64,000 nucleotides of DNA from Earliella scabrosa (taxonomy: Eukaryota > Basidiomycota > Agaricomycetes > Polyporales > Polyporaceae), in NCBI GenBank assembly GCA_022605405.1, contig JABYQQ010000001.1:310001-374000 (forward strand). The letters run 5' to 3'. The notes under the pieces are model-generated. The model was not told where the DNA came from. It was given only the letters and a program-made list of their open reading frames with translations, and made no database searches. Position 1 is the stretch's first letter. Each line of letters opens with the position of its first letter. Below, in pieces: positions 11,001 to 24,047 of this stretch. A program made the position numbers and the translations under genes.

Positions 11001-14000
11001 GCCTGGACACTCTCCACCTTGACCGATCTACGTAATACGGCCCTGGAACGCCACCAGCTCCGTCCAATGGTCAGTGTCGGAGCGTTCAAACCACCGCACC
11101 ACTAAGGTTGGGATGGAAGCGTCGGGAGGCATGGTCAGAGCGCTCCCTCAATTTGGAAGCGTACGCGACCGACAACACCTACACCAGAGAGCTAGCAGGT
11201 ATGCGACCAAAATTTACTCCGCTGTTTCATTCGTTTTGTTCTCGCTCATCTGTTCTCGTGCGTCCCGTGGCCCGCATTCGTCCATACCACGCTGCCACAC
11301 ACGATGCAGACGACAACCTCTCGGGCCGCGTCGCTCTGCTGCGGGCCTGCATGGATGCAGTCATGAAACGCAAGATTCCCCGCCAACCTACCCCACCATT
11401 CGCCCTATAGGATCTCACACCCGCCTCGTTGCCTGAACGACGTCGATCTTGAGAGCTTCACGCCGAAAGGGGTCCAAACGCGTCCCCCGCCCCTGCTCAT
11501 CCCTTACGTTTGGCCCAACGCCACCGCACCAAGTGGTCACGATCCCTGCCATCTGACACGCGCAGAAGCACCCCTCTATCTTTGGCCGTGCTTCTCCCGC
11601 TCAGCGAACGCGCTCCACCCAGCCACACCTATCCCCCATTCGGCAGCGCGAGCTATTTCTCGCCCGCGCAAGTGCTCACGGTATCCCCGGCATTCCTGCG
11701 CGCTACTCACATACCATACCGAGCCATGGCGTTGGGAACCGCAGACGATCGCACTCGCACTACCGCCTCGTTCCGTGGCGCCGTGGTGGCACACGGGACT
11801 CTGCTGATCTCGATGCATCGTGCGTCGTGGCTGCCGTTCCCACCGCTCGCCCCTCTGCTGACTCTCGAGTCCGGTCTGGGGTGAGCGGCTACGGCCCCTC
11901 CTTGCGAAAACGCTTGCGTATGCCTGTTCTGCAGAAACGTCCTCCTGTGCCAGAGCGAACACACTGTGGCTCCAGCCTCACACCGCAATTCGTATATCCC
12001 TCCCTGTTCCTCCTTCCCTTCCTCCCGAACACAAGCCATATATCATATATCGTATATCACTTGACACTCAGGCTTCTCGCCGACACACGGGTGCACTCCC
12101 CCGCCCGGGCGTGCGGGCCAATTCAGCTCGAGCCGCCCGAGGAAGGCCAAGGATCCCAGCGCTCCCAGCGCCCGTGCCTTGGGCCGTCCTCGCGGCGGGA
12201 GCGTGCAGGCGTTCTATGAATCCACGGAAAACGCGAAGCGTTCCCTCTCTCTCATCCACCCATCTCCCGGACCTCTCCCCCCCTTGAGGGCGGCGACGAG
12301 CGGCGGACAACGAGGCTCGCTGGGACTCCCAAGACGCGTCGGCCGCGCGGCCCCTTAGTGCGACTTCTCCCATGTTCCGGCCCTCCGACGAGCTCGACGG
12401 TGCGCGCGCCGTTCAAACGTGTGGTCGTGCGCGGTCGTCGCTCGTCCTCTGGCAGGTGGCAGGTCTGATGCAGGCAGAAGGACAGAGGCATGCTAGGAGT
12501 ACAGCAGAAGCACGCAATGGCGCACTAGTGGCGGGCGACCCTGCCGCCGTCCGCGTCCGCGTCCACTCGCGCGTCCTGAGCTGCGGCGTCTGCGTTACTT
12601 CCCAGCAGCCTCGTTTCCGCGTCGTGTATCTGTCTGCATGCCCGTGGCCAACGCGCGCGCGTCGTCGATGCAGTTGGCATATGCATGCATCTGGATCTCG
12701 CGCGCATCGGCGGGGAAGATCTCTCGCTCGCTCGCCAAACGCGAGATTCCAGCCCGATGCCAGACCCGCCGCCGGCCTCCAGACTCCAGAGTGCGTCATC
12801 GACTCCCACACGTGATTGGCACGTCGCGTAGATTTCGCCCACGCTCGCCGTCCTCGGGATCGCTCTCAATCTCGTCGGGGGACCCTTATCAAGTCGGTCG
12901 TCCGCGAGCCGTCGGATCTCGAGTGTTCCTCGACGCCTGCAGGCGCGATGGCGGTGCCGCCCCGTGCGCGTCCCCCAATGCTTAGCCCAACCTTCTCTCC
13001 TGACGTCCTGTGGAGCCGCGGGCGAGCTAGGAGGGCTTGTGCTCAGCGGACGCGCCTTCTGGCGCGAAGCCACTCTCTTCGACGTTCGTCCGTTGGAAAT
13101 ACGGCAATAGCGACGTCGTATGTTTGCAGGCCCTCCCACAGACTGCCCATTCGCGGATTATGGGGCGTCTTCTTGCGTTCTGTCCGTTCTGATTCGGCAC
13201 CACATTCGACGCTCGCGGGGCGCAGGTGCCGCGATTCGGGCGGCGGCGTGCATGAACGCATGAACGTTGCAATTGGAGGAAACGCGTTGGTATGTATTAC
13301 AGATTGTGGCGAAGCTCGCGGGGGAGCCCGCGTCCTTGGCGAGGGGGTCATGTGTGCGCCGTCGCTGGCATCTCTTCCGTCTTCCGTCGGGTAGGCTTGG
13401 GTCGAGCAGGATTCTGGACGGAGTAGGTAGGTGGCGTACTGGCGAGTGTCACCTTTGAGCGCGAGAACTGACTGAACCTTCCGTCCAGGTCTTCCTCTCC
13501 GCACACTGCACAGGCCTCTGTGTGCGCTGCTGATGGGCGAGCTGTTGGAAGTTCGCAATTGCGGTTGCATACGGCTTAGCGGGCGGCAGGTCAATCATGG
13601 TCTCGGGAACAGCCCGAGGGGCAGATCAGAACGTGCGCGAGCCCCGCTGCGTGGTCGCCGTGGGCAAAGGGCACTGGTAGGTCGTATTTCCGGAAGCGGG
13701 AGGAGGCTTATGGCGCAATCTGCCTTGAGGCAGCTCTCCTGGAGCCTCGGCATCCCGTGACTCTCCGCTGGGGTTCGTCCTCCCTGCTCTCCCTCTGCGG
13801 GAGTTCTCTGACGAGCTTCTAAGCAGGACGGCTGAAAGGCGAGTGATGACCGGGACAACGATGGTGGCGCTCGTTCTACGGGCCCACGGCACGGTGGACG
13901 CGGAAGGGACCGCGCGGGGCGGACGAGCGCGAGCGGGGCAAGCGTTCGGCCCATACGGCGGAGTGAGACAGCGCGACAGAAATGATACGAAATGGGAGAC

Positions 14001-14833
14001 GGATTGGGCAGTTGGTGTGGCTGGAGGAAGAGCGCAATCAGGCCTTGACGCGGACGGGGAGTTGGGAACAGGGCCGGCTGGGAGATCTATCAGCGCGGGA
14101 CGAGGTCTTCTGCGCGACGAAGCTGGAGTGGCGAGCTCGGCAGTGATGGCAGTCGCGGTGCGTACACGTACAGGCGACGATGCCGGGCCTTCTGGGACGT
14201 ACTGTGTGGACGTGAAGGTGGGGGAAGCAGCGCGAGGGGCGTGTGTGTGTGTGTGGCTGGGGAAGTCGCGCGTGCGGTGGTGTTGCGTATGGCTGGGTTT
14301 GGCAGGAGGGAGCTCGTCCGGGCGACGAGGACGGAGGTGCCTGTTGGGGGATGGGCGATTCAGAGCGCTCGACGGCCGGGACGACGTCGGCGGAAAATGG
14401 TGCCTTTTCGCTGGGACCGCGTGCAGCGAGGGCCGAAAGAGTCATCATTGTCCATAACACGTGTAGCCATTAGCAGCGCAGAGAGGCACAGACCAGCCCT
14501 TCCTCACGGTCCGTCCTTGGGTGGCGCCAATTGATCCCACCTCGGACCTCTCGGGACGGACGGCGGTAGGGGCGGCCTGTTAGTAACACTGTTAGTGCGA
14601 TAAGAGCGCGACGCGTCACACATAAGCCCCGCTGCTTACTCGCGTTACCCCGCCGTGACGTCGGACTAGCAGCTGGGCAGCGGAAATGAAACGTGGCTTG
14701 TATTTCTGTTCGGAGTGGTGCTGTGCAGCTCCCCGCGGACTGGCGCTGGTCGGGTCTGGTTGCCCTATAACCGTTCTGTGATCCAAGTCCTATCTCTGCT
14801 TCTCCTCTTCCTGCTCCCGCTAACGCCCAGTCC
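8093..14833. other. 6.7-kb gene-poor interval
   Basis: Many short frames occur on both strands, but none carries a recognisable domain or chain of splice-compatible exons. Visible landmarks are an AT-rich ATAT/CGTATATC stretch near 12039-12060, a GT dinucleotide tract near 14239-14256 and CT-rich sequence close to the GATA gene. The right part is probably promoter and 5' leader of that gene. Non-coding transcripts or fast-evolving genes could be missed. Confidence 0.45.
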
Positions 14834-17720
14834 ATGCCCTCCATTCTCAATCTCAAGTTCAAAGTCCGTCCTCGCTGTATGCGCATCCAGCCCCGACAAT
14901 GCTCACCTCTTTCTCCTCTCATCCCAGGGGAACAAGTCCTTCGTGCCGTTCAGTAACCTCAGCGATGCTGATTCTCTGACGAAGACATGGAAGGTGCGCT
15001 CCCCGCCTCCCGCCCCTCCCCGCCCTCGTAACCCTCGGAAAATTTTTCCAAGGTCTGTACCAAAGTCGCCAGTTTCCTGGAGCAGGGCCAGCGACTCGAG
15101 AACTTGAGCTGGAGGCTGTGGCATCTCCAGAATCTCATGGTCGACAGCGACAACGCCAAGTCCAAGCGCGACTTCAAGAAGCTGTCCAAATGCATGAGCG
15201 ACAAGCTCGACAAGGAGAAGGGCCGGTGCGTCCCCGTTCACGTCTCCTACCCCGCTCAAATTTCCCCGTCTCCTGACGCGACATTTTCGTCGTCAGGAGT
15301 ATCGAGGAGCTACAAGCGCCCGACTTCAAGCGCAATCACTCCACCGAGCTCCTGCAGCAACGCGCTCTTGAGAAGGAGCGCGAGCGCGAGGCCTCCCACA
15401 ACGGTCGCTCCGGCACCCTCCACCGCATGCAGTTCACGTTCTCCATCGACCAGCCCGCCTCCATCGTCGCCACCGCCGTCACCACAAAGAAGCCCGATCT
15501 CAAGCCTTCCCCGGAATTCAAGGACACAGCCAAGCGCGGACGCCCGTCCACTCGTTCCACTACCACCCACACTGACGACGCTACGAAGGACGCCGACGAC
15601 AAGGACCAGCCTCTGACTCAGCGCGGACGCAAGGTCTCAACGACCAAGGCCGACACCCACGACATCTACCAAACCGCCTCCCTCCGCTTCCCCTCTCTCT
15701 TCTCCAACGATTTCGGTCCCTCTGCTCTCCTCTACCCCACACCCACCGTCACGAACGCTATGACTTACGGCGAAGGCGTCGGCCTCTCCACGAACACTTC
15801 CTCCGACGGCTTCAGCATCGTCCGCCCTACGATAGAACTGCCCCTCGACGAACTCCTCAACGCCGACAGCCCTGGCGGCTGGTCCTCGGGAGGGTATAAT
15901 CACACCGAAGCGCGGCACGCTGACCGTCTGGACACTCAGGAAGATGTCGAGATGAAGGTGGCCGCCGCCGACGCTTCATTCCCTCCCCACGCCGCCCGGG
16001 CTGAGCCTGCCGCCGAGGACGAGGGCATGCTCAAGTCCGTCGCGCTCCGCAACGTCTCGGGACTGCACGTCGTCGAGGACGTCGTGCCCCGCACCATCAC
16101 CCCGTCGCGCATTGGTCCCAATTCCGGCCCAGGCGCCCACCACGCCACCACCACGACTGGCAAACGGCCGTCTCTGAGCGTACGCACTCAGTCTGTGAGC
16201 ACTCGCTCGACTGGTCCCAGCGCCACACCCGTGAACTCCTCCCAGCAAAACAGCACCAGCAATTCCGCCCCTGGCGGCGTCAAGGCCGAGTGCTCAAACT
16301 GCGGCGCCACCCACACACCCCTGTGGCGTCGTGGGCTCAACGACGAGCTGAATTGCAACGCGTGTGGGTTGTACTGCAAGCTCGTGCGTTGCGTCTAGAC
16401 TGGATGCTCCTTGAAGTCTCACTGACGTATTACGTCCTTAGCACAAGCGCCCCCGCCCCAAGAGCATGCGAAACAATCACGGCGAAGGTCGCGCCCAAGC
16501 CGCACCCCGTCAGGAATCCCAGGAAGTCGTTGGTGAGTGCAGCCGGTCGGCGGTCGAGTGTGCAGGCATTCTCACCGAATGTCGTCCAGCGCAATGTTAC
16601 AATTGCCACACGACTGCCACCCCGCTCTGGCGGAAGGACGATGAGGGGAAGACCGTATGTAATGCGTGAGTAAACGTCTCGCGAAGCGTCTCTTCCAGCG
16701 CTCATCGAAGCCTTCTCTCGTGTTCGCAGTTGCGGATTATAGTAAGTGGCCCACCATGAGACTAATAGGATACCGAGCACTGACGGGCAATATAGCTATA
16801 AGCTGCACGGCTCGGCACGCCCAATCTCCATGAAGTCGGATGTCATCCGCAAGCGTGCCCGACATGACGCTCGTCGTGGTAGCGGCAACGGATCCTCGGA
16901 GACCCCGCCTTCGGCCAGCCCGGGTGCTAGTCGTCGCGCTTCGCCCAATGCGGAGTCGACGCCGACGCTCGCGCCTGACTCGTCCACGCAGCTGACGTAT
17001 AACGACAACGGCAACGGCAATGGCACCATGGACTACCGCTCGTCCATGCAGTCCGAGCTCATGGGTGCGCTCGGCCAGAACGACGGGCAGATGCAGTTCG
17101 GCGGCCAGATGTACAACCCGAACGTCTCGTTCTTCCCTGGACCGTATCACCCGGACTACATCTCGCAGGTCTACCCGCTCCCCAACGACGCGCTGCCCTT
17201 CTCGTCTGGCGACACCTCCGACGCGGACTCGGCCTCGGAGTCGCGCTCCCACAAGCGCCGCAGGATGAGCAACGACTCGGCGTCCGAGCCGCCTTCCTCC
17301 GCAGTCTCGTTCTCGTCGTACGCCGATTCGTTCACGTCCGCGTCGTCGTCCACCTCGCACTCGCAGCGCTCCTCGGTCGACTTCCCCTTCACGCCGTACT
17401 CGTCCTTCAACATGCTGCGCGGCGGCTCGTGGCACCCGCCGATGCTTCCCCCGGACAGCTCGCCGAACTACAGCGTGCACCCGCCGATGCTGCCGGGCTC
17501 GGAGGACTCGCCGATGTTCTACCACCAGCAGGTGGTCCAGGGCGACGACACTGACGCGCTGTTCGCGGCGTACCTGCACCCGCCGATGATCCCGCCCGAC
17601 GACTCGCCGCCGATGAGCTCCCTGCAGCTCCACCCGCCGATGCTCCCCACGGACTGGAAGGTGCCGGGCCAGGAGAACATGTACGACAAGTACGACAGCA
17701 ACGCGATGGTCACGTTTTGA
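14834..17720 (+). CDS. two-finger GATA-type transcription factor with DUF1752-like N-terminus
   Basis: Predicted nuclear, sequence-specific DNA-binding regulator. N-terminal exons (14928-14993, then from 15053) encode LTKTWKVCTKVASFLEQGQ followed by LENLSWRLWHLQNLM, a DUF1752-like block known from fungal nitrogen-type GATA factors. A long Ser/Thr/Pro-rich region follows. Finger 1 is CSNC-x17-CNAC (about 16291-16370) and finger 2 is CYNC-x17-CNAC followed by GLYYKLHG and the basic tail KSDVIRKRARHDARR. The cysteine-rich spacer of iron-sensing SRE/Urbs1 factors is absent, so that role is unlikely. Finger 2 spans three exons including a 12-nt exon. The C-terminus repeats an HPPMLP-type motif four times. 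The start is tentative: ATG at 14834 opens MPSILNLKFK, but joining it in frame to the exon at 14928 needs a weak GTCCGT donor. Confidence 0.85.
16730..16741 (+). other. 12-nt micro-exon in GATA finger 2
   Basis: TTGCGGATTATA is bounded by ttcgcag upstream and gtaagt downstream. Splicing it between the exon ending AATGC and the one starting at 16796 gives exactly N-A-C-G-L-Y-Y-K-L. It carries the last zinc-binding cysteine of the finger. Confidence 0.85.
17412..17667 (+). repeat. degenerate HPPM(L/I)P repeats in the GATA factor
   Basis: Four copies of a motif close to HPPMLPPDSSP occur: HPPMLPPDSSP, HPPMLPGSEDSP, HPPMIPPDDSPP and HPPMLPTDW, with spacers of varied length. They read as a proline/acidic activation or docking segment; function is inferred. 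Confidence 0.75.
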
Positions 17721-20700
17721 GGTGCGCGCGACGACGACATTATGCTCCCTATGCCCCATCCCCTTTTTTGCTCTCTCTCCCTCTGCCTCCATCCCCGCCT
17801 CGGTGCCCCGACTCGCATCTCCTCCACACGGACAGAAGCGTAATGGACGATCCGCGATGTAGCATTTACACCCCCACATTCCGTCCCTCTCCTCCCCCCG
17901 CTATGATCTCCTTATGGGCTTATGCGTAATATGGCTGTGTTCATATCCTCTCCTCTTCTCTCTCCCCCTGCTGCGGTCTACGTTTCCTCCTCCTCCTCCG
18001 TTTTCTCTCCTCTCGTCCGGGTCTCCCGTCAACGTCGTCACGATGTTTTCCCCCACGTTTCTCTCTCCCTCCGAAGTTTTCCCCGGCCGCGTAGATCGTC
18101 ACACACACACTCACACTCACACACATTCTGTGCCCATGCTGCATTCCCGGTCCGTTGCATTGCCAGTCTTGCTCGTGCTGCATCGTCATCATTCATCCAG
18201 CATCTCTCTCTTCTTTTCTCCATCCCCTGCCCTGTGTCTTCAGTAGTTGTAGTTTTCTCTCTCTCTCGTCTCTTTCTCACGCTGTACTTCTCTCTCTCCT
18301 CCTGGCTCGTCTCGCACCACTGTCCCACTATATCCATACTCGTTCTCGTGCCCGCCTTCCTCTCTCCGTCTCTTCTCCTTGTCTCTCTCCCGTCTCCCTG
18401 TTTTCCGCTCTCCAACTCCCTCACGAGCAACGAGCCACGACCGCCTCTCCCCATTTCCCGATCTCTCTCTCTTAAAATTATTTGCAAAGCAGTGTACGAG
18501 CAGACGAGCAGCAGAACCCCCGACATCACATTTCCTCTCCCCCAAACGCGAAGGGCTTCGCGAACCAAGCCCCATCAATTGTCGAATAGATATTTATCCA
18601 CTATACCTTTCGTCCGGCCGCGCTCCTCCCCGACCCTCGCCCTCGCCCGTTCTCCTGTCTCTCTTCTCTCTCTCTCTCTCTCTCGCTTGCTCGCTCGTGA
18701 TTCTTGCCTCGTGTGCGAGCTGAGCGGGGGGAGCGCGGACCCCGTTTTTGTGTTCCGGTGTCTCTTCTTGTACCCTCCACGTTCCCGGCCTGTGCATAGT
18801 CATAGCTACTACTCCGTACTTGGCATGTTCGTATACCCCACCGTCTCCGCCCCCCGAATACATCTTGTGTCGATAGCGCCCTGTCTCTGCTTTCCATTCT
18901 GCGTGCGAATTGTCGACCAATATCCAATGCTCGAGCTGTGAGCTTCCAGCTTCGGAGTTCGACCTCGCGATGCGGCCGTAATTAGCTGCCGCGCGCGCAC
19001 ACACGTTACGGTGGCCCGTAGCCGGATGCCAGATGGGGTTTTGGTGTGGCTTCTGCAGCACGATCGGGGCGCGCGGGTCTTGCAAATTTGGTCCGATCAT
19101 TACATCCGTGCGTACGTTGGTGAAAGGTTGCGCTCGTTACGTGTATCCGAATACAGGGGAGTGGTCCAGTGGAGGTCGACTCCGAGGAGACATGTGCTTT
19201 TCATTTGTGGGGGCGCGGCGCGCGCTGAAGTGGGTATGGCGCCACGCTGAATACTAATAGGCTACTAAGTGCTGCTACGTTTTGAGTCATTGGAAGATGC
19301 AGGAAGGTCGGCTTGAGCCTAAGCGTTAGGGTGCCACTCGCGTGCGGTACGCGGTGGGGGCGCGCGGACGCGTGATCTTGGTGCCTAGGGCATAAGTCTC
19401 GCAAACAAACCGTGGGTTCGCAGGCAGGAGAGGCGTTGAAGCATGGGGCCACATCGACTCGAACGGGGGATCTGCCTGGATCGTCGGGCGCACGTTCGAC
19501 TGTTGCAGGTTCGCGGGAGCGTGTAACGTTAACGTAGTCGTCGTTCGCACCTGCCACCGCCGGGTTCAACGTTCAGGCTCCATCAACCTCGTACATGGAA
19601 CTTGAAAGCGACCGCGCCCTGCACGCGATAAGCGGTCGACGTACGGTCGCCCGCCGACTCCGACTCTAAGAATAAGTGAGTATGCGAACGCAGTCAGGTT
19701 CGGGAAGCACTGCGGGCTTCCGTTGATGTAAGCAAGCAGACGCGGCCGTTGCTCGACCGGGTGTAGCCGTGCCGTATGTTATTTGGGGACAAAGGAAGAC
19801 GAAGAGCTGGGTGGAGCCGTGCGTACCGTTGTGCACCCCACAATACACTGGTGGCGCGTCGTCGAGTGAGGCTCGCATGCCCGTAGTGACGTCGGTGCCG
19901 TCACGATCAAGCTTCAAGGCGGCGGGTCGTCGATCCTTGCGCGAGCACGAACTTTGTTGCTCAACGCGGGGCTGCGTAGCTCGGTCGGGGAAATGTGGCA
20001 GCGCTGTGGGAAGGACACGATAGCGTCAAGGTACAGCAGATGCATAACACGGTTGAAGAGTCACGATATCGCAGCTTCGCACCTGTTCTCGTACGTTCGT
20101 GTATTCGACAACGAATATACGGTGTGCGCGTTGGCACGCCTCGCACGACCGCTCAGCCGCGCCGTGAAAGCCGACTGGGAGCATACCGGTCGCAATGCCC
20201 CACGCGCGGTCTGCAGCGATACCGCCTGCTATGGCGTATGCCTCCCTTCTATCTCTTCTGTCACGTCATCACGGCCCACGGCTCGCGCACGGTCGAGCTT
20301 GAGCGCGCTTCTAGAGGGAGGCACAATGGGAAAACGGATGGGATCGTCGGTCGTCGTATGTGTTGCAGTGGTGCCGCAGCGGACTATACAAGGGTCGTGC
20401 ATACTCGTCAGCCTGAGATCGGATCTGCGGAAGATGACATACATAGCGGGGGCGTCTGATGCAAATGCGTCCGACCGGAGTGCGCGCCCGCTTTCCCTCG
20501 GGCGGGCTGCGTGTTCAACCACGAGCAAGAGGCCTGTGTATCCATTATTCCTTCTAGTCTGCGCATGTAGAACGTGCCAGGGCTCTGGTCGGTGGATAGT
20601 GCGCCACTGAATGTTGCCATCCGGTCTTGGGCGGACTGTAAATGAGATACGACCTCGGGCCTAGTAGTTTCTGGGACTGTGAATCTGTAATTGCGGGAGC

Positions 20701-23700
20701 GCCGGGAGGATCAGCGGTGGGCGGGTGTAGCGCGGCGCGAGGCGTGTGCTTACTCGAGGATAGAGTAAGGATTACCTGCCGTGCCACCGATAGCTGTACG
20801 GGACGTCGGTGCGTCACGAAGTGGCGGAGGGCAGATCTTCGTTCCCGATCGTGCCGCCGTATATGGGAGATATCCACAGCCAGCAGGAGGAGGCCCGGGA
20901 CGGCGATACCTCGAGACTGAGCGTTTTCTCCCGAACACCGAGGTCGGGAGTCGTTCTCCGGCTTCAGAGGTCAGACCCGTCTCTGTGGCGATCAGAGCGA
21001 GGAAGGCAAGGGATGTGTGCCGCACAGCGCACGGAGTTGACGCGCCGTGGTGTGCCACCGCGAGACATGCTTGAAGGTTGCTGCTCTCGCAATGCATCCG
21101 GTTCCTGATTGTCTGAACATACGTCAGATACATACACCGACATTACAGCTGACCATTGTAGTGCAATTATGGACACTCACTCACCTGTTGGTGAAGATGA
21201 AGTTCGGCGTGCTGTCTTCTATTCAAAATCGGCGAAGAGAGCCGTTCGGAGCGCTTTAAGGTTGAAGTCCCGCAGCCCATGCACCGCGGGCGTTGGGTCG
21301 GGCAGGAGAGGTTTCGGAGTGACAGGGCCAACCTTGAGGCTCTCTCGGCGGAGACGTTCACCGCGGAGGCATACCGTAATCCGTGCCAACTGCTGCGGAC
21401 CTTCGCTCACTTGACTAGCGAGGATCTGGGGAAGGATTCACTTGCCCGAGTCTTGTGAGTACAACGTTTCGGACCTGGCAGCCTGCTCCGTAAGCTTCGA
21501 GCGGCTCCGCACAAGCGTGAGGTCGCTAACGCACCCGTCCATGTTCTTCAAAAATTTCTTCCCTGCGGTTCGAAAGGTACTGCCGCTGCAAGGCCGTTGC
21601 CAACGGCTACTCGGTGCGAAGGGCGAGCAGACGGTGGCGGCGGCCTGCACAAGCCCGCACCATGCCCGTACTGGGAGAACAGCACAACACGGTTGGAATG
21701 CGTGTTTGTACAATCGCAGCAGATGACGCGGCCTGCTGCTTCTCGTCCCAAGCTTCGCAGACGCATAATGTGCGACCGGCCGGCAGGGAGCGTCCAGGTG
21801 ACCGAACAGAAGGGTGGAGAAGGATCCTCTGCTCGCATTTTCCGCAGGGTCGCGCCGGGAGAGAGCTTTGCCCCTTCGGAATGGCACTCCCGCGTCGCTT
21901 TCCGCCGCCGTTCGCGAGCAGCCAAGCTCGTACACGTTCAAGGCACTTTACGCGGCACTGGCGAGATGCCACGGCACGATATCAGCCTTCGAGTATCGAG
22001 CATCAGACAGCATTGTCTACCGTCACTCAGCGACTGCCTGCAGGCATGCCGCCGCAGGACTGTAATGAAAGGGACCACGGAACAGAAAGACGAGAACAGA
22101 ACGTCGGTAGCGGGCGCAGAGATGGATGGAGAGGTGCGCGATGAGAGATCATGCGATCAGGAGATCGCCGGTCGTATAATGGAGAAGCCGACAATGTGAC
22201 TGCAACGTGTAGCTGGCGCCTGTCATGAGGCCGCATGAGGCCTGCGGAGAGTATGGTATGTGCGCCGCACCAGGAAAAGGCAACTTACCCGTTGTCAGTA
22301 TGCGAGAATCCGACCGGCGGAGTGGACGCACCGCCCAATTTCAGAGCGGGGTTCAGACCTCCAGGTTCTGTGCGATAGTGCGGATGTTGGGTTCGCCCTC
22401 CGGGCCGCGCGGGGCTCTAGCATGAACAGGTCGGCGTGTTCGGTGTTGCGGCAGCACTAGTACTTTACTGAGTGTATTGTGGGCCACTGCAGTGATGGAC
22501 CGCGTCCGCCTGCCGACGCCCAGGATTGCAGTGAGTAGCGTGCTTGCGTGCAGGCAAGGAGGCGTGAATCGAGATTTGAGGACTATGAGCGGAATCAAGC
22601 GATTAGAAATAAGCATCGTCCAGATCGCCCAGGGTCCATTGCTCATCGCGCCTCGCGGCTGGCGGTGGGCATTGCGCGGACGCGCGGGAGAAGCCGCCAC
22701 GACACACGCCAGCCTCGAGGCGGGATGGCGATCTCCACACGTCGTGTCGCCATCCAGCACGATTCATCTCCATGTCCCGGATACCGATCGCTGGAGATCA
22801 GCGAGGACGAACACGTTCCCGCCGAGCAGATATCATCGTATGCACAACGCACCGCAGTCGGCTGCCGCGCCGGATAGTAGATGTCAGGTCTGTCGGATCT
22901 TGCGAGGGGCCGTTGAGCAGATACCTCGTGGAGACTAGAATGGGGGTGAGCAACAGTACTAGTATTGAGATGCGCGGTTGGTGAGACTCTCGTAGTAGAT
23001 TCACCTGATGTAAGAGCGGTGACATCTCAGACGAAACGTTAGCTAGTTATAATATCAGTGACTACAGCAAGGGTTCCCGGACGAGCATTGTACGAGCATT
23101 GTGGTCGTCGTAATGGACATATTATAATTATGTGGTGACCTGTGGTCCTATGCAGTTGCTCCTGCCCGCCACGCATATTGATGTGCCTGACAAGCCCAGC
23201 CACTCACCGATGCCATCAAGCGTACCACAAAATAAAATAAGATACTCACCTCAAATCAGTCAGCTTTCAACAGACTGAATACGTGCATAGGTGAGGAGGG
23301 TGCTGGAAAAAGGTGAGAGATAATAGAGTTAAGATCGACGGCCACGACTTGCCACGTCACAGCGAGATTCTGGGTGTCACGTAGTTCTACGGCCACCAAT
23401 CATCTTGAAACCGCAGCCCGCGGTTGCTACAGGGTTGTGTGTAGCTGTAATAATATACTTTGCATGCCAAACCCAATGGAGTGCCGTACGTACCTCTTCG
23501 CCTGTGTACTACAAGCAAGAGTGAGTTCATCTCATCACTTCAAGCTACTAGTAGAAGGAGCTGCTCAACAAATCAGATTGAGTTATAAACTCACCCTTTT
23601 TTCAACGGAGTACAATCCTCTACAATTCCAATGTACTACTACCAGGCCGTGAAGAGTGCAGTGCAACTGTGCAAGACGCGGCTGGGTTCCTTGGCAGCAA

Positions 23701-24047
23701 GCGTTTAACGGGCCTGCCGCGTCAGATCGGCAATACCCGAAGGTGTTAATTGAGCGCCTCAGTATGCCAGTTGTTACGAGTCCAAGTACCACCATCAGTG
23801 GGTTCACATTTCGCGAAGGTGAGTTTCAAGCTATAGGGGTCGTTCATGGACTAACCTTGTTCTGCACAGCCTCAAGCATCGGACTCGCCGTGCTCGCGTA
23901 GGTCTCATCAAACAAATACCTGCCAGCGCAAAGTTGACTCCGGATATGAATTAGTGAGCCTTCAGCATACAGCACGCATCTTCGATATTTGTCATTGCTC
24001 GACAATCCGCACGTGGACTCGCCGCTGTTCCTCTCTCTTTGTTGACC
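17721..24047. other. 6.3-kb gene-poor interval
   Basis: Starts with a strongly CT-rich stretch (about 17750-18700) that includes a CA-rich microsatellite near 18103-18126 and a TC run near 18665-18685. The rest (19-24 kb) has short frames on both strands without recognisable domains or a credible splice chain. The first part may be the 3' UTR of the GATA gene. Confidence 0.45.
18103..18126. repeat. CA-rich microsatellite
   Basis: A short imperfect run of CA and CTCA units inside the CT-rich flank downstream of the GATA gene. Confidence 0.7.

Noticed and set aside
13843..14457. Plus-strand 204-codon frame upstream of the GATA gene
   Set aside because: Gly/Arg-rich low-complexity translation in GC-rich DNA, no domain; more likely promoter or leader.
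14834..17720. Assignment of the GATA factor to the iron-responsive SRE/Urbs1 family
   Set aside because: Two fingers are present, but the conserved cysteine-rich region between them is absent from the exons.
16737..17879. Minus-strand 380-codon frame opposite the GATA gene
   Set aside because: Arg/Val-rich antisense shadow of the strongly biased coding sequence.
17922..18941. Plus-strand 339-codon frame in CT-rich DNA
   Set aside because: Translation is almost only Ser, Leu, Pro and Arg from pyrimidine-rich sequence, as expected for an untranslated tract.
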